Source: Craspedostauros australis (Eukaryota > Bacillariophyta > Bacillariophyceae > Mastogloiales > Achnanthaceae). From it: a DNA stretch of 64,000 bases. Within the stretch, counting starts at the first letter, position 1, and each line of letters begins with the position of its first letter. Positions 53,344 to 64,000 of the stretch are shown piece by piece. The DNA lies in the NCBI GenBank assembly GCA_026770025.1, contig JAMXDE010000004.1:868001-932000 (forward strand), read 5' to 3'. A model generated the notes under the pieces. The model was not told the DNA's origin and did no database searches. It worked only from the letters and a program-made list of their open reading frames with translations. A program made the translations under genes and the position numbers.

Positions 53344-56299
53344 AACGCAAGGCGATGGAAAAAAATTCTGGGACCTGGCGTGGAAGAAGCGGCAAGGAAA
53401 GACGGTCAGCTCCAGATGGTACAATCGAGCCAAAAAGAAAGCGCACTTAACAGTACACACGGCAACGCTGACAGTGGAGGAGATACAAGAGCGGCGCAAG
53501 ACGGCACAACAACAGTGGAAGCAGGCCAAGCGCAACGCGGCAGCAGACCGGAAAACATTTCTGGAAGAAAGGGCGGAAGAAGTGGCTCGCGCAGGAAACA
53601 CAACGGTGGCCACGACGTTATCCAATATTGTCAAACGGGAAGAAGTGGTGCACACATTTCAAGCCATCCGCAGGGTGACTGGCAACTTCGACGCCAACGG
53701 TAAAGTGGCGCTGGTAGTCGCGACAAACGATAACGGAGAGGAAGAGGTGTATGACACTGAGCAAGCAGTGATAACACAATGCATGAAGGCCAACGAAGCG
53801 AAATACAGGCAGGCATACATCACTCCTCTGCAGGGACGCGCATTTGAACATGATGTGAAACAGCACGGGGCAGCGCGAGCGCACCAGCGACACCAACACA
53901 AGCTTGGCCCGTTTGACGACATGCTGATGGATCAGCTTTTGTCAGGACAACCCATTCCATGGCCAGATGACTTTCTGCGCATCACGGTGGAGAGCCATCA
54001 AAAGCTCTGGTCCAAGGCTAGAGAACGCACCACGTCGGGGCCATCTGGACTACACTTCGGTCTCTGGAAAGCCAATGCGAAGGACGATCAGCTGGCTGAG
54101 GTGGACGCGGTAATGAGGGAAATCTCTCTTCGGTCCGGATACAACCTGCGCAGGTGGCTGAGATGTGAAGACGTGACACTGCTCAAGGAGCCAGGCAACT
54201 ACAGGGTGACGCGGTTTCGTACCATAAGTCTCGTGGAAGGTGATTTCAACGCAAACCTGAAGTGGGTGGGAAAAATAATGATGCAGCACGCGGAGCAGCA
54301 CGACATGCTACCGGAAGAACAATATGGCAGTCGGAAGCAAAGAAGCGCGGCGGAAGTCAGCCTCGACAACCGAATGATTGACGACATTGTCCATATCACA
54401 GGGACAACCAACGCCATATGCTCCAATGACGCGAAAATCTGTTACGACCGCATGGCACACAATCCACTACGGATGAGCATGGGCAGAATCGGGGTCCCTT
54501 CGTGGATAAGTCACAGTGTGACCGACGCAGTGGAAGGAATGAAACACCATGTCCTTACCAGCTTTGGGAAGTCTCTGAGAACGTACCCTGTCAAAGGTGA
54601 CAAACTGCAAGGACTGCTCCAAGGGCTTGGCATCTCTCCAGCAGGATGGGTGGCGATGAGCTCCCCTCTCATGCAGGCCATGCAGCGGCAAGGGTACGGT
54701 TTTCGATCTACCAGCCCGATCACCAAGACGACGACAAGACTAGTGTGCTTTTCCTTTGTCGATGATACCAACCTGATCCACTCAGTCCGCAGTGATGCGT
54801 CCGACTCAAATGCATGTATCACCGAAATACAAGCAGTGGTGGATTCGTGGGAGGGCATGCTCCGGGCGACCGGCGGGGCCTTGGAACCACGGAAAAGTTA
54901 CTGGTACCTTATGGCATTTCGCTGGGACGGAGAGCGCTGGCAATACAAGACAGTGGAGGAACAGCCAGGCGACATCAGCATCCGCCAGCCTGACAGTGAC
55001 GTGAAGTCGAAGCTACAACGCCTGCATGTGGATCAGGCCAGAAAGGCATTGGGGGTGATGGTCCGGCACGACGGCAATCAGGAAAGCAATGAGGCGTACT
55101 ATTTCAAGAAGGCACAACAGTGGGCGGACAAAATGCGTCAAGGAAAGCTACTACGTATGCACGCGTGGATCGCGATGAAGGCCACGATATGGAAAACGGT
55201 CGAGTATCCTCTTCTGAGCTCCACCTTTTCCAAGGCAGCGACGGAGCGCATAATGCGGCCAATACTTCAGGCCGCACTGCCTGCGTCTGGCATACAGCGG
55301 AATGTTTCTCGAGCGCTGGTGTTCGGCGCGCCTCAAGGCTTCGGTCTCGGGGTGCCACACATTTACAACACTCAAACCATGCGACACATCGAGGCAGTCG
55401 TCCGGCACTGGACAGCACCCACCCTCACTGGAAGACTGATGCGAACTCAGGTGGAGATGCTCACGCTCCAAGCGGGAATGCCCAGAGCTATGGAGCTGGA
55501 CTTCGACAAATGGAGTCTGCTCGCGGAAGGCTCCTGGATGAAGTCAGTCTGGGGCGAAGCCCACGCAGCCGGTGTCCGAATACAGTACGAAACACCCATT
55601 GTCGCACCTCCGCGCCAGCATGACATCACAGTCATGGACCTCGTGATGAGGTTGGGCCTGCCCACGGCAACGCTACGGGCGGTCAACCTGTGCCGGCAGA
55701 AGAAGCAGGTGTTTTGGCTCTCGGACATCGTAAACGCCTCGAGCGACTCCTTGGTCCCTGACGTACTCGATCCAGGACCGACCAATCTCAGGCAGTCAGT
55801 CATGGCATGGCCAGCAATGGGGGACATCAGCTCGGCGAAATGGCGGCAATGGCAGCAGGCGATCAGCCAGTGTTTCCCGGCATCACGAACGCGTACCATC
55901 GCTCTGGAGCGGCCTCTAGGGAGCTGGATAGAGTTCTCCTCGATGAGGCCCCTGGTCTTCCAAAGTGCTATTGAAGACCGGCTTTACTACTCTCAATGGC
56001 CCAACAAACACTTTCGCAGAGTGCCACGACGTCGAAGACAGCAAGTATACGAGGAATCGGACGGCGCAATCATCCCAGGTCAGGGGGTGGTCGATGGCTA
56101 CCTACACCAAGGACGAATAGTGGTGGAAGGCTCGGGCCCAGGGTTGACGCCGCACTCAGCGCCAGCACTGCAGTTTGGCGATCTCGTCAGCCGGATGGCA
56201 CCGTCCAAGTCATGGGCGATACGAGTTCATGAAATCATGGGGGACGTGGATACCATCGCCAACTCACTGAGAGACGGTACTCTTACGGCGTGTAGCGAC
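53285..56299 (+). pseudogene. LINE-B ORF2, reverse transcriptase segment
   Basis: A long linker (KKRQGKTVSSRWYNRAKKKA) leads into the reverse transcriptase: SGPSGLHFGLWKA, FRTISLVEGDFNANLKW, EQYGSRKQRSAAEVS, CSNDAKICYDRMAHNP, the catalytic FSFVDDTNLIH, GGALEPRKSYWY and the thumb. The start of RNase H (TACSDG, beginning at 56285) is cut by the solo LTR at 56300. After the insert RNase H resumes at 57096 (GSVAEGRGAAGAVIHA). Confidence 0.85.
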
Positions 56300-57089
56300 T
56301 GTTGGAAATCCGGGGTGGTGTTAGTAGTAGGAGACTAATCGTTATTAGAATCTACTCTTTCGAACTGTGAGCTCTTCATTGCTCTTTCATCTTGATGATC
56401 GATCACCTGCTGCAATCCCCATGGTTGCATCTGCTGGTCTACCATGCATTCGTCTTGCAAGGTTGCCCATCTTGTGAATTCACCCTGTCTTTCTTCTGTT
56501 AGATTCATCATCGTAGACATCGTTGATTCACAGGCGTTACCGATTCGATTCACTCAGTCGGATCATCATCTTCGTGTTTTTCACAAAACACAAGAGACAC
56601 AACTGTTCTCACGGTTGAACCGTTGTTCTCACGATTTCTCACACGATGTCTCGTGTTGAGGCAGCCATCCCTTATCACTTTCCTTTTGCTGGTCCGTTAC
56701 CAGCTTCATCCATTATCACCGGAGAGTTCTCTCACGGTCCTTTTTGTACTTCGTGGTAATGGGATATTCCGACTCCTCGGTTCTTCGTTCGTCATTACAT
56801 GAGGGCTGTATTCGCTTGTACCTGATGATGGTCACGAATGCATCATTGCAGCCACGTGTGACATGCAACCGTGCATTGGATGATTGTATTACCCTTCACA
56901 GTCATCATTCGATCCACACTTGCCATTCACCATTTGTCTCAGGATACCATTCGCCCTGTCACGTACCTCACATTTTGGTGTTCACAATGTCACAGTGGGA
57001 GGTGCGGTAATATAGTGTTTCATGACATTTGTCTCCTCACTCTTGGGAGGTGCGGCAATCACGCGTTTCATAACACCCGATTCCTGACA
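56300..57089 (+). mobile_element. Solo LTR, family 1, in LINE-B RNase H
   Basis: 790 bp from TGTTGGAAATCC to ATTCCTGACA, flanked by the 6-bp duplication AGCGAC (56294-56299, 57090-57095). It matches the inverted copy at 31976-32805 at both ends. No internal coding region remains; a fossil. Confidence 0.85.
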
Positions 57090-57095
57090 AGCGAC

Positions 57096-57266
57096 GGATC
57101 TGTTGCGGAAGGTCGAGGAGCAGCGGGAGCTGTTATTCACGCCGTCCAGGCGGACCAAGTGGCGCGGCTCTGGCTCGCTAACAGAACTCCAGCCACCAAC
57201 GAAGTGATGCAATCACATTGTGCGGAACTCGCCGGAATCTATGGTGTGCTTGTGATCATCGAGGCC
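57096..57266 (+). pseudogene. LINE-B ORF2, RNase H middle piece
   Basis: 57 codons between two solo LTRs, reading GSVAEGRGAAGAVIHAVQAD ... QSHCAELAGIYGVLVIIEA. It carries the RNase H catalytic glutamate region (HCAELAGI). It joins 56299 on one side and 57839 on the other. Confidence 0.8.
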
Positions 57267-57832
57267 TGTTGGAAGGCTCCGCGCACGGAGAATCGGTAGT
57301 AGTCACACTCTTTGTCGAAAGTGTTTCTGTTACTGTTACTGTTGTTGCTATTGATTGTTGGTGAGCGAGCGTGGGGTATGAGATGATCAAGATGCTCTCT
57401 TGATCCATCTCTTCCTTGCTCTCATTGCTTGGTGCAATCCTCTTGCACCTCCATGCACATTGCTCTCATGTTGCTCGTTGATGTTGACTTGATCGTCAAC
57501 CTCGTCGTTTCTCTCTCGTTGTCTCGTCGTTGTTCCATTCTCGGGTTTTGTTGAATCTGATGATTGATCGAATCTGACGGAATATTCACAACATATTTCA
57601 TTCCTGTAGACCTGGTAGTTAAGGTCTCGATGTGACGTCACGTGTGATGGATACTGTGGTATCCGCTGGTATCGCGGTATCGTGGCGTCGTAGTATCGCG
57701 GTGTCTTCGTGGTATAGCGATGGTATCGCTGTGACGTCATAGTTTTGTGTCGTGATTCCGCCACCGAATAGTCTAGATGGCGGCAAGCAAGTGTGACTGA
57801 TGCATACACATCCGAGTACACACATTCCGACA
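57267..57832 (+). mobile_element. Solo LTR, family 2, in LINE-B RNase H
   Basis: 566 bp from TGTTGGAAGGC to ATTCCGACA, flanked by the 6-bp duplication GAGGCC (57261-57266, 57833-57838). Termini resemble family 1, but the interior differs. Orientation was not established independently. A fossil without internal genes. Confidence 0.8.
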
Positions 57833-57838
57833 GAGGCC

Positions 57839-59013
57839 ATCTGCAATGCATGCCAAGTGACGCAAGGCTCGATGATACTAGGGTGCGATAACGTCGGCGC
57901 GCTCAAGGCGCTCGACGGTGCATGGCATCTGTCCCCGCGATCCTCGGACGCCGATTTGCAGAGAGCGGTTCGAAACCTCAGTCAGAGTCTCCCAGTTACC
58001 GTAACAGGCAAGCATGTCAAAGGGCATCAGGACGCAACGACAGAATGGGCCGTTCTCGACGACTGGGCCTTCTCAACGTCGAGGCGGACAAGCTCGCAGG
58101 CTCGGCGCGCACGTCTCTTTCGGAGGAGTGCGTCTATAGCGGAGCTATACATGGCGAGCGAGTGTCCATTCATGGCAGGTCGAAGTTGACGTCGATTCGA
58201 TATGACAGCATCTTTGGAGCGACCACCGCAAGCTCTGCAATCGTTACTTTGGCGGAGCGGAAAGTCATCAACCAAGGGGATCAAGTCCTTTGGGATGCGG
58301 TGGCAGGAGGTCTCCGGTCTCTGGAACACGCCAAGCGCATTCTCACTTTCAAACTAGTGACAGGAGAGGCAGCAACAGGCCAACGCATGAAGCGGTGGGG
58401 CCTGCGCGACTCCAATAAGTGTCCCAATTGTGGGGAACCGGAGAGCAGCGCTCACTTCTGGGAATGCAAGGACCCCGTCCGAGTCCAGGCGGCCAGCCGG
58501 CATGTCAAGGATATCCGGAGTTGGATGCAGCGATACCCCACCAGCCCGGGGGTCTCGCACGCCATCGTCTCGACGCTACGCAGTCAAATCAGAGGAACAG
58601 TTCTATTGCAGTCAGCAGACATGAGTGTCGGAATGCAAGCGGCGACTCAGAGTCAAGCATCAGTGGGACGCATGGCCCTTCGGAAGGGCTTGCTGTCCAC
58701 CACATGGCGAGAGCTGCAAAACGCCTTCTTGGCGCAACAGGATACAAGAAAGACGGCCAAAAAGTGGTCTATACAGTTGGTTCGACGCATATGGAAAATA
58801 GCATGGGAACAATGGCAGATACGCAACGAGGCGTTATTTCATCAAGATGACTCGGCCGACGCCGAAATGGAGCAAGTGCTGCGAACACGCGTGGCTTCAA
58901 TCCGGCATCGCCTTGAGGGATCCCCAGTCAGCAACCAACGAATCATCAGCACCTCCCCAGGAGCAAGCGCGTCAGTGCCGCAAACCGCAGTGTGGCTAGA
59001 ACAGGCTGCTTGA
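57839..59013 (+). pseudogene. LINE-B ORF2, RNase H end and C-terminal finger
   Basis: Begins with ICNACQVTQGSMILGCDNVG and KHVKGHQDATTEWAVLDDW, the end of RNase H. A one-base change at about 58068-58075 then moves the frame to LLNVEADKLAG. The rest is continuous to 59013: tether region, CPNCGEPESSAHFWEC finger, and a helical tail with WKIAWEQWQIRNEALFH shared with LINE-A. The protein ends WLEQAA. Confidence 0.82.
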
Positions 59014-59263
59014 TTGCTAGGCAAGCCAGCTGCCCACGGCACGCTGAGTCGCTGGCTACGGTACAAGCAGCAAGTTCAACCAGCCCACCCGGACGGCTAA
59101 CGGCGACGCGGCAACCTGCACAATGGAGCCAGCATACATATACAAACAGCAACGTAGATTCCGTGCTCTCTTCCCGCCTGGCAGGAAGATTAAAGGAGGC
59201 AGAGAAAAGCACCTACGGCGCAGATGCCACAGTGGTAATCTAATCCTTGCGTTATTTATTTAT
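59014..59263 (+). other. LINE-B 3' UTR and tail
   Basis: 250 bp from the ORF2 stop to the TTTA-type tail that abuts the right copy of the 14-bp duplication (59264-59277). No further frame. Confidence 0.75.
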
Positions 59264-59277
59264 TTGGAGTGTTTGCT
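59264..59277. repeat. LINE-B target-site duplication, right copy
   Basis: TTGGAGTGTTTGCT, identical to 20781-20794. On the minus strand it encodes the SKHSK codons of the split host gene. Confidence 0.9.
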
Positions 59278-60814
59278 GTTGGATGCAGCAAAGCGGCTGC
59301 TGGTGGCACTCAGGCTTTTTCCGGACAGGCTCACCACGTCCGGACCCTCGGGAAAAGCCTTCCCAAACACACCGTGCTGTTGGAAGAAGAAGTTGGCAAA
59401 GTGGAAGAAAGTTGCGTGTGTTAGTCCGTGTGCTTTTGTCACCCATCGAATCGTGGGTGATCGTGAAAGTCATCGGGTCATTGTGCTTTGACTTACCTCT
59501 GTCGCGGCTGGCTTCTTGTACGTTTTCGCTTGAAGGAATGTCCCAGTACCGATGCTGGAGTCATCGCAACGTGAGGGCAGACATGTATGACGCGTGTTGA
59601 TGTCAACACGGAATTGGGGCTTAGTCGCCCCAACCCGCGACAAGCCAGCGAACACGGGGCGATTATGTGGAGAACGAGCTTTCGGAACGATAGAAACGAT
59701 GGGATGAGAACTGTTTTGCTCAACAACACGGACGATCAGCACAGGCGCCCGCACCAATGCTTCTTTATCGTTCGTTGGAACTTCAAGTTCAAGGTAGTTA
59801 ATTCCGTTGAGAACGCGATCGTCAGCGCGTTCCCATCGATTTGTCACAGCGAACGGCAAATCGACAGTCTGTGTGCGCACTGGTGCTCCATCGCGCTGTT
59901 TCATACGCGACAATGATTTCATGCTTGCATCCGCACGCGCCTTTTTGTCGTTGAAGGGCGACACCCAAAGACCGTTCGCAACCGTAAACTCATCGCGCAA
60001 ATGGTTGTGAACACGTTCGATGTTTGCGAGAGCAGCATTTTGTGCAACTTCAAGCACAACAGACATGCCCCCAGGCGCAACATGCACACGAAGGTCTTTG
60101 TGGCAAGTGCCACCAGTGAGTTCGAAGGTGGGGTCGATGATACGCTCGCCATTCGCGTTGCGGTAGAATGTGCGCGTGACAGGCAGAGCGTGGTTGTTGT
60201 TGGCGTCGAGCCACTTCATGACATCGGCGTCAGTGGTGGCGACTGGTGGTGAAGGAGGGTGTTTCATGGTGTTTGTTTGTTGCGATGGTGGTGGTGGCTG
60301 CGTTGTTGCGTTGTTGTTGTTGTTGTTGTCTAGGTTCGTCAGGTTGGTGTCGTTCCGGACCATTCGAGAAGCTTCTCGAATCGATTTCACGTTCGCAGCA
60401 AGCTCCGACACGGTTGGAGATTCGTTGGCGTCTCTCTGGACTGAAAAACCCAATCACGAGTAAAAAATTGAGTCACGTTGTATGAGTCACGCACACAGTA
60501 GTCGAGCAAATCATGATTGCATACGTCATGGATCCAAGGTACTTACTTTGCTCCTGTCTGACCTTCGCACGCAGATTCGACAGATTCCGTGCAAATTCGG
60601 TTGGGATGAATTGGTGTGCGACTTCGGAGTTGTTCCACACCTCTTTTGTCGAGATTTGGCATGACGTCACCGACCAGGCGAAGGCGGGACTCGAATCGAG
60701 ACTGAAAACTCACGGAGGTCAGATGAATCGTGTGTCTGTACCACGACCGAAACTGTGACCGAATGTAGTGGTCTCAATACTTTACCCCAGTGTGCAGAAT
60801 GCAAGATTGAACAT
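59278..60814 (-). CDS. 5' exons of split host gene (unknown protein)
   Basis: Exons on the minus strand: 60786-60814 (proposed, from ATG, MFNLAFCTLG), 60547-60701, 59497-60440 and 59278-59376, with introns of 84, 106 and 120 bp. The junctions are GTAAAG/TTTTCAG, GTAAGT/TTTTTCAG and GTAAGT/CCAACAG, and the reading phase agrees at each. The first exon is the least certain. Readings include KEVWNNSEVAHQFIPTEF, SELAANVKSIREASRMV, an Asn run, then a long conserved-looking region (TFYRNANGERIIDPTFELTG, RVHNHLRDEFTVANGLWVSP, LPFAVTNRWERADDRVLNG). The last exon runs to SSRFAASN and meets the LINE-B duplication; its continuation (SKHSKTKSKAHKKKRK) lies at 20193-20780. I do not recognise the family. 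The allele is disrupted by 38.5 kb of transposons. Confidence 0.62.
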
Positions 60815-63575
60815 GACACTTGCAAACACCTTGACATTGGAGGACTCCCCATGTGTGTCCTTATGTGTTCAGATTCGGAACATCAACATTGCAATCTGTG
60901 AGCAAGATGGAATGACAGATGAATGCGCCAATGGTTCCGAGTACGAATGGGATTGCTCCATAGACGGAAGCAACATGGATACACAAGATAAGATCAGCAG
61001 AGTGGCTGATGTACAACACGAGATCACGATGAGCAGAGCAGCAGAGAGAGAGAGCAGAATCGGAAATAGAATAGCTCATAAAACTGACAGAGAAAAGGTT
61101 ACCAACCCTCAACAGAAACAGTCTACTTTTACCAACAAGTCTACAGCACCCGGACATTTCAACACTCTTTTGCGGTCCACTTGGGTCGGATGACTCCAGT
61201 CTGGATCTGCGTTTTAAGGAGTTGCACCTGTGAGCAACTGTATACGACCCGTGTGAGCGAAAAGCGGTGCGGTCCATCCAGACTGCATTTTGGCCCAAGC
61301 TTGTACGGCCCCTCATAGAAAACGCAACCTACATTTATATACTTTATCATACTGTTAACATGATTCAGGTGTTAGATGGTGAGTCCAGGTCTTAGTTATA
61401 AAATTATAAGGGTGGCAGTTTACTGTTTTAGAGGCAAAATAAAGTGCAAGCGGACAGACTTTGAATTGTGGGGGGATAATGTCACGACACGTGGAACCCA
61501 TTTCTATCTGATTTTCGCTTTCTTTGTGTTTTGCTTGGTGGGAAGCTTGATTTGGGACAAGAATGTGTGCTCATTTGAACGTTACAGACGTTAATCGGAG
61601 TCGAACCTGCCATGACGTCGTTCTTAAGTACGGTGTGATGTCACATGATCCGTGGTGCGTGACATGGCCAAAGTTGCGTGTGGTTGGACAGACGTTCGAA
61701 TTGACGTCTTCATTCCACCTGGTTCAGATCAGAGCTGATTTTCGCGTGTGTTTTGGTTACAGAAGCGTGCGTTTGCCAATCCATCTCGAAGTGTGTGTTT
61801 GCGACACTGGTTGCGGCGTGCGAATGCAATCGACGGTATTTGAAGTTTGTATGCTCTGCTGCAGCAATGCATTGTGGTCACTGTGAGAGGACACTTGCGA
61901 TATTATTTTGCTTCGGTTCGATTCTCGCTTTTTCTTCCTTTTTGCACCGCACGTTTTTGCTGAGCGATCTCGTATCATACTCTTCTACATTCGTCACAAC
62001 ATCATGTGCGCTGCAGGCTCGACTCGCACCCTACTATTCTACTCTGCATGATTTTGATTTTCTGTGTAGAATAGATCTGGATTGTTTGCCAACTGTTATC
62101 TTGCCATACTAACGTAGCACATGCATTCACCTGCGCTGCTGAATGGGAACGAGTATGATTTTTTTGTGGATTCTTGTTCCTGTGTAGTTTGTGCATGTCC
62201 AAGCGATTGCTCACCCCTCCGACTAAGTCATGTTGTGATCATTCATGTCAACAAATGACGCAGATTGTACACATCACCACATCCAAAATCACACACTCGC
62301 AAGCACAAACATCAACACATTCACCCAAACGCCCGAACATGCTCAGGAGGGCAGTCCGAACTCCCAAGTGTGAGTAAACCCAAGAGAGAACCAACTGAAG
62401 GAAATGCTGATGTCCCAAACTACTCTGCTCTCCCACCACTATCTGAATGGCCTCTGAATGTATCTGCCTACCAACACTTACACTTGGGGGTTACCCGTGG
62501 TCACCCGGGCGTCCAGGGGCTGGAAAACGCCATTCCCTTCCCTCTCAGCAGAGACAAATTCATTGCAGCTCCATCGTGACTCCAACAGCAATCCCTTCAG
62601 GGCAATACCCACCATACCCACAAATCCACCCATCAAGCATTGAGACAGCCTACCCATCAACACCAAAAACCAAATTCAGGAGCCAACCACAAGCAACCAA
62701 CAAAGAGTGAATGTCCAGAATACAGAAGCCAGCAAGACAATGATCCAAACCAGGATGATAACAGAGGCAGCCAGAACTGTATCCATGGCTGTCTTTCCCC
62801 ACCTTGACCAGGACAACTCATGTGCCCAACTCACATACATTCTCGAACATGGCCAACAAGCTTCTCCCTCCCATGACCATGGTGATTCAAGGCCCCATGC
62901 TGGGACCTTCCCCTTCAGCTCCACCTTTGCTATTCTTGCAGCAACCATCCACTGCCTCCAGATTCATCTCATTGATGTCTGTTGCACTAGCACCACCCTC
63001 ATCCTTGCCCATTGGGGTCAGCTTTGCCAACTGCAATGATGGTGGTCTGGTTCTGGTGTCCGTGCACAGTCCCATGGCAGCAACACACCAACCCAAAACA
63101 TAGAAGGCAATAACGTCAAATAAACAACAGTGGACCAAGTCAAGGAAGAGGTGATGGAGGACATTGCTGACAATCTCTACAATAGTTCACAAGTGCCAAG
63201 TTCTGGGACGTTGATCTGAGCAATGAGCAAGTCCACAACTTGGTCATTCACATTGTATTCATCCCCAGTTGGTCATCCAAACATTGAACTCTGGGACTCG
63301 GTGCTTGCAACTCAACAGGAGAGGTCTAAACATGTGCAAACAGGAGAGGGTAACTCAAGTGCCACATTACCGCGCACAGCAAAGGGCAGTTATTCATCTG
63401 CAAAACCTGACGACCCTTGTCGAAATGTGTGACATCAGAAATTCCTGATCGTACAGGACTGGACCAGAACAGAGGACAGAAATAACAAAATCCCCCTCAC
63501 TTTCAACATGGCAAGTGTAGGATCATCACTCCTGAGCGTTACAGGAGCATGTTCCTTTTGGGACAACAGGGAATT
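60815..63575. other. Intergenic region, no supportable gene
   Basis: Open frames are short. From about 62260 to 63430 the plus strand becomes CA-rich, and frames read Pro/Gln/Asn/Ser-rich, a composition unlike the neighbouring host genes and closer to the decayed second MULE gene. This could be an old element remnant, but I find no ends, motifs or repeats to prove it. Confidence 0.4.
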
Positions 63576-64000
63576 TCAACAGAGAATTGGGTGATGGGTA
63601 CGGGTAGGCCATGAGTCTGTGATGTAGGCTAGCAGTGTTGACGGAATTGGTAAAGAGGAGGCAGTTGGGATCTTGCTTGCATTCAAAACATCATCATGAA
63701 TAGTACTTGCCTGGATCCCTGTGGTGGGAAAATTGAGCTCTGGAAAGGAGAGCATTGCTTCCAGAGTGTTGATGATGTTGTTGACGATATCCTTCAGGAT
63801 GGCCTTCAGCATATCCTCCTTGGTGGCTTTGTCAATGTTGTTGCCACCACTGACATCGCATCCCTTGCTCTTGAGCTGTTGCAGGATAGCCTTGGCCACG
63901 TTGAAGGTGTTGAAGGAGGTGGCAGTATCAACGTTGATCTTGCAGGATGGGAAGGAGAAGGTGGCAATGGCGATCTTCTTCTGCTGATTCTCTTTGCACT
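63576..64000 (-). CDS. Partial open frame leaving the window, unknown
   Basis: The minus-strand frame is open from the right window edge to a stop at 63576 (about 141 codons) and reads IAIATFSFPSCKINVDTATS, FNVAKAILQQLKSKGCDVSG, then KEDMLKAILKDIVNNIINTLEAML. The first 100 codons use GCC, AAG and ATC codons as the host genes do; the end looks less coding-like and may run past a splice donor. There is no recognisable domain. The start lies outside the window. Confidence 0.4.
   Translation of the reverse strand, partial: CKENQQKKIAIATFSFPSCKINVDTATSFNTFNVAKAILQQLKSKGCDVSGGNNIDKATKEDMLKAILKDIVNNIINTLEAMLSFPELNFPTTGIQASTIHDDVLNASKIPTASSLPIPSTLLAYITDSWPTRTHHPILC

Larger units (their letters stand above)
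20795..59263 (+). mobile_element. LINE-B, non-LTR retrotransposon with nested inserts
   Basis: A two-ORF LINE on the plus strand, about 8.4 kb when its inserts are discounted. Its 5' leader is split: 20795-20812/20821 and then 49535 onward, with the MULE between. ORF1 is 49618-52095, ORF2 52096/52255-59013, and the 3' end is a short TTTA-type tail (GTTATTTATTTATT, 59250-59263). A 14-bp duplication of host sequence flanks it at 20781-20794 and 59264-59277. ORF2 has an apurinic-type endonuclease, reverse transcriptase, RNase H and a C-terminal CPNC...H...C finger, which places it in the RNase-H-bearing LINE groups (I/Tad/Ambal-like). I cannot fix the clade by eye. ORF2 has two internal frame changes and two solo-LTR insertions, so this copy is inactive. 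Confidence 0.88.

Noticed and set aside
60660-60720. tRNA T-loop-like sequence near a direct CGAATCGAG motif
   Set aside because: The flanking bases cannot form a T stem, and no acceptor or anticodon arm was found.

Overview
The window looks like nuclear DNA of a diatom. Two genes carry the heat-shock-factor (HSF) type DNA-binding domain in the form that is greatly expanded in diatoms. There is a canonical alpha-tubulin, genes have few short spliceosomal introns, and a Copia retrotransposon of diatom type is present. The organism call is an inference from protein families, not from a database match.

Layout. 1-20.8 kb is host sequence: an HSF gene on the minus strand (1392-2792), about 8 kb without a supportable gene, a second HSF gene on the plus strand (10850-12484), a two-exon ATP-grasp protein gene (14548-16461, +), alpha-tubulin with a 7-nt first exon (17028-18860, -) and the RNA polymerase I/III subunit AC19/RPAC2 (19477-19953, +). 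The last two are head-to-head over about 0.6 kb.

20.8-59.3 kb is one continuous nest of transposable elements that I could resolve from target-site duplications (TSDs). A LINE (LINE-B, 20795-59263, +, 14-bp TSD) sits inside a coding exon of an unrecognised host gene. The 5' end of that gene lies at 59278-60814 and its 3' end at 20193-20780, both on the minus strand. LINE-B's 5' leader was entered by a Mutator-like DNA transposon (MULE, 20822-49525, 371-bp terminal inverted repeats, 9-bp TSD AAATCCAAA). Into the MULE went a 1.1-kb terminal-inverted-repeat element (20836-31073), which itself received a whole-looking Copia element (20840-29970, identical-looking LTRs, TSD AGGGG). It also received a solo LTR (31976-32805) and a second LINE (LINE-A, 37970-47533, -) that landed in the zinc-finger codons of the MULE transposase. 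LINE-A carries a further 704-bp insertion. LINE-B carries two solo LTRs. The MULE also holds a second, degenerating gene between inverted arms of 196-bp repeats and GTCCTC palindromes.

59.3-64 kb returns to host DNA: the 5' exons of the split gene, about 2.8 kb with no supportable gene, and an open reading frame leaving the window at the right edge. The order of events inferred from nesting is host gene, LINE-B, MULE, then LINE-A and the small inverted-repeat element, then Copia, which is the youngest visible layer. No tRNA, rRNA or CRISPR array was found.
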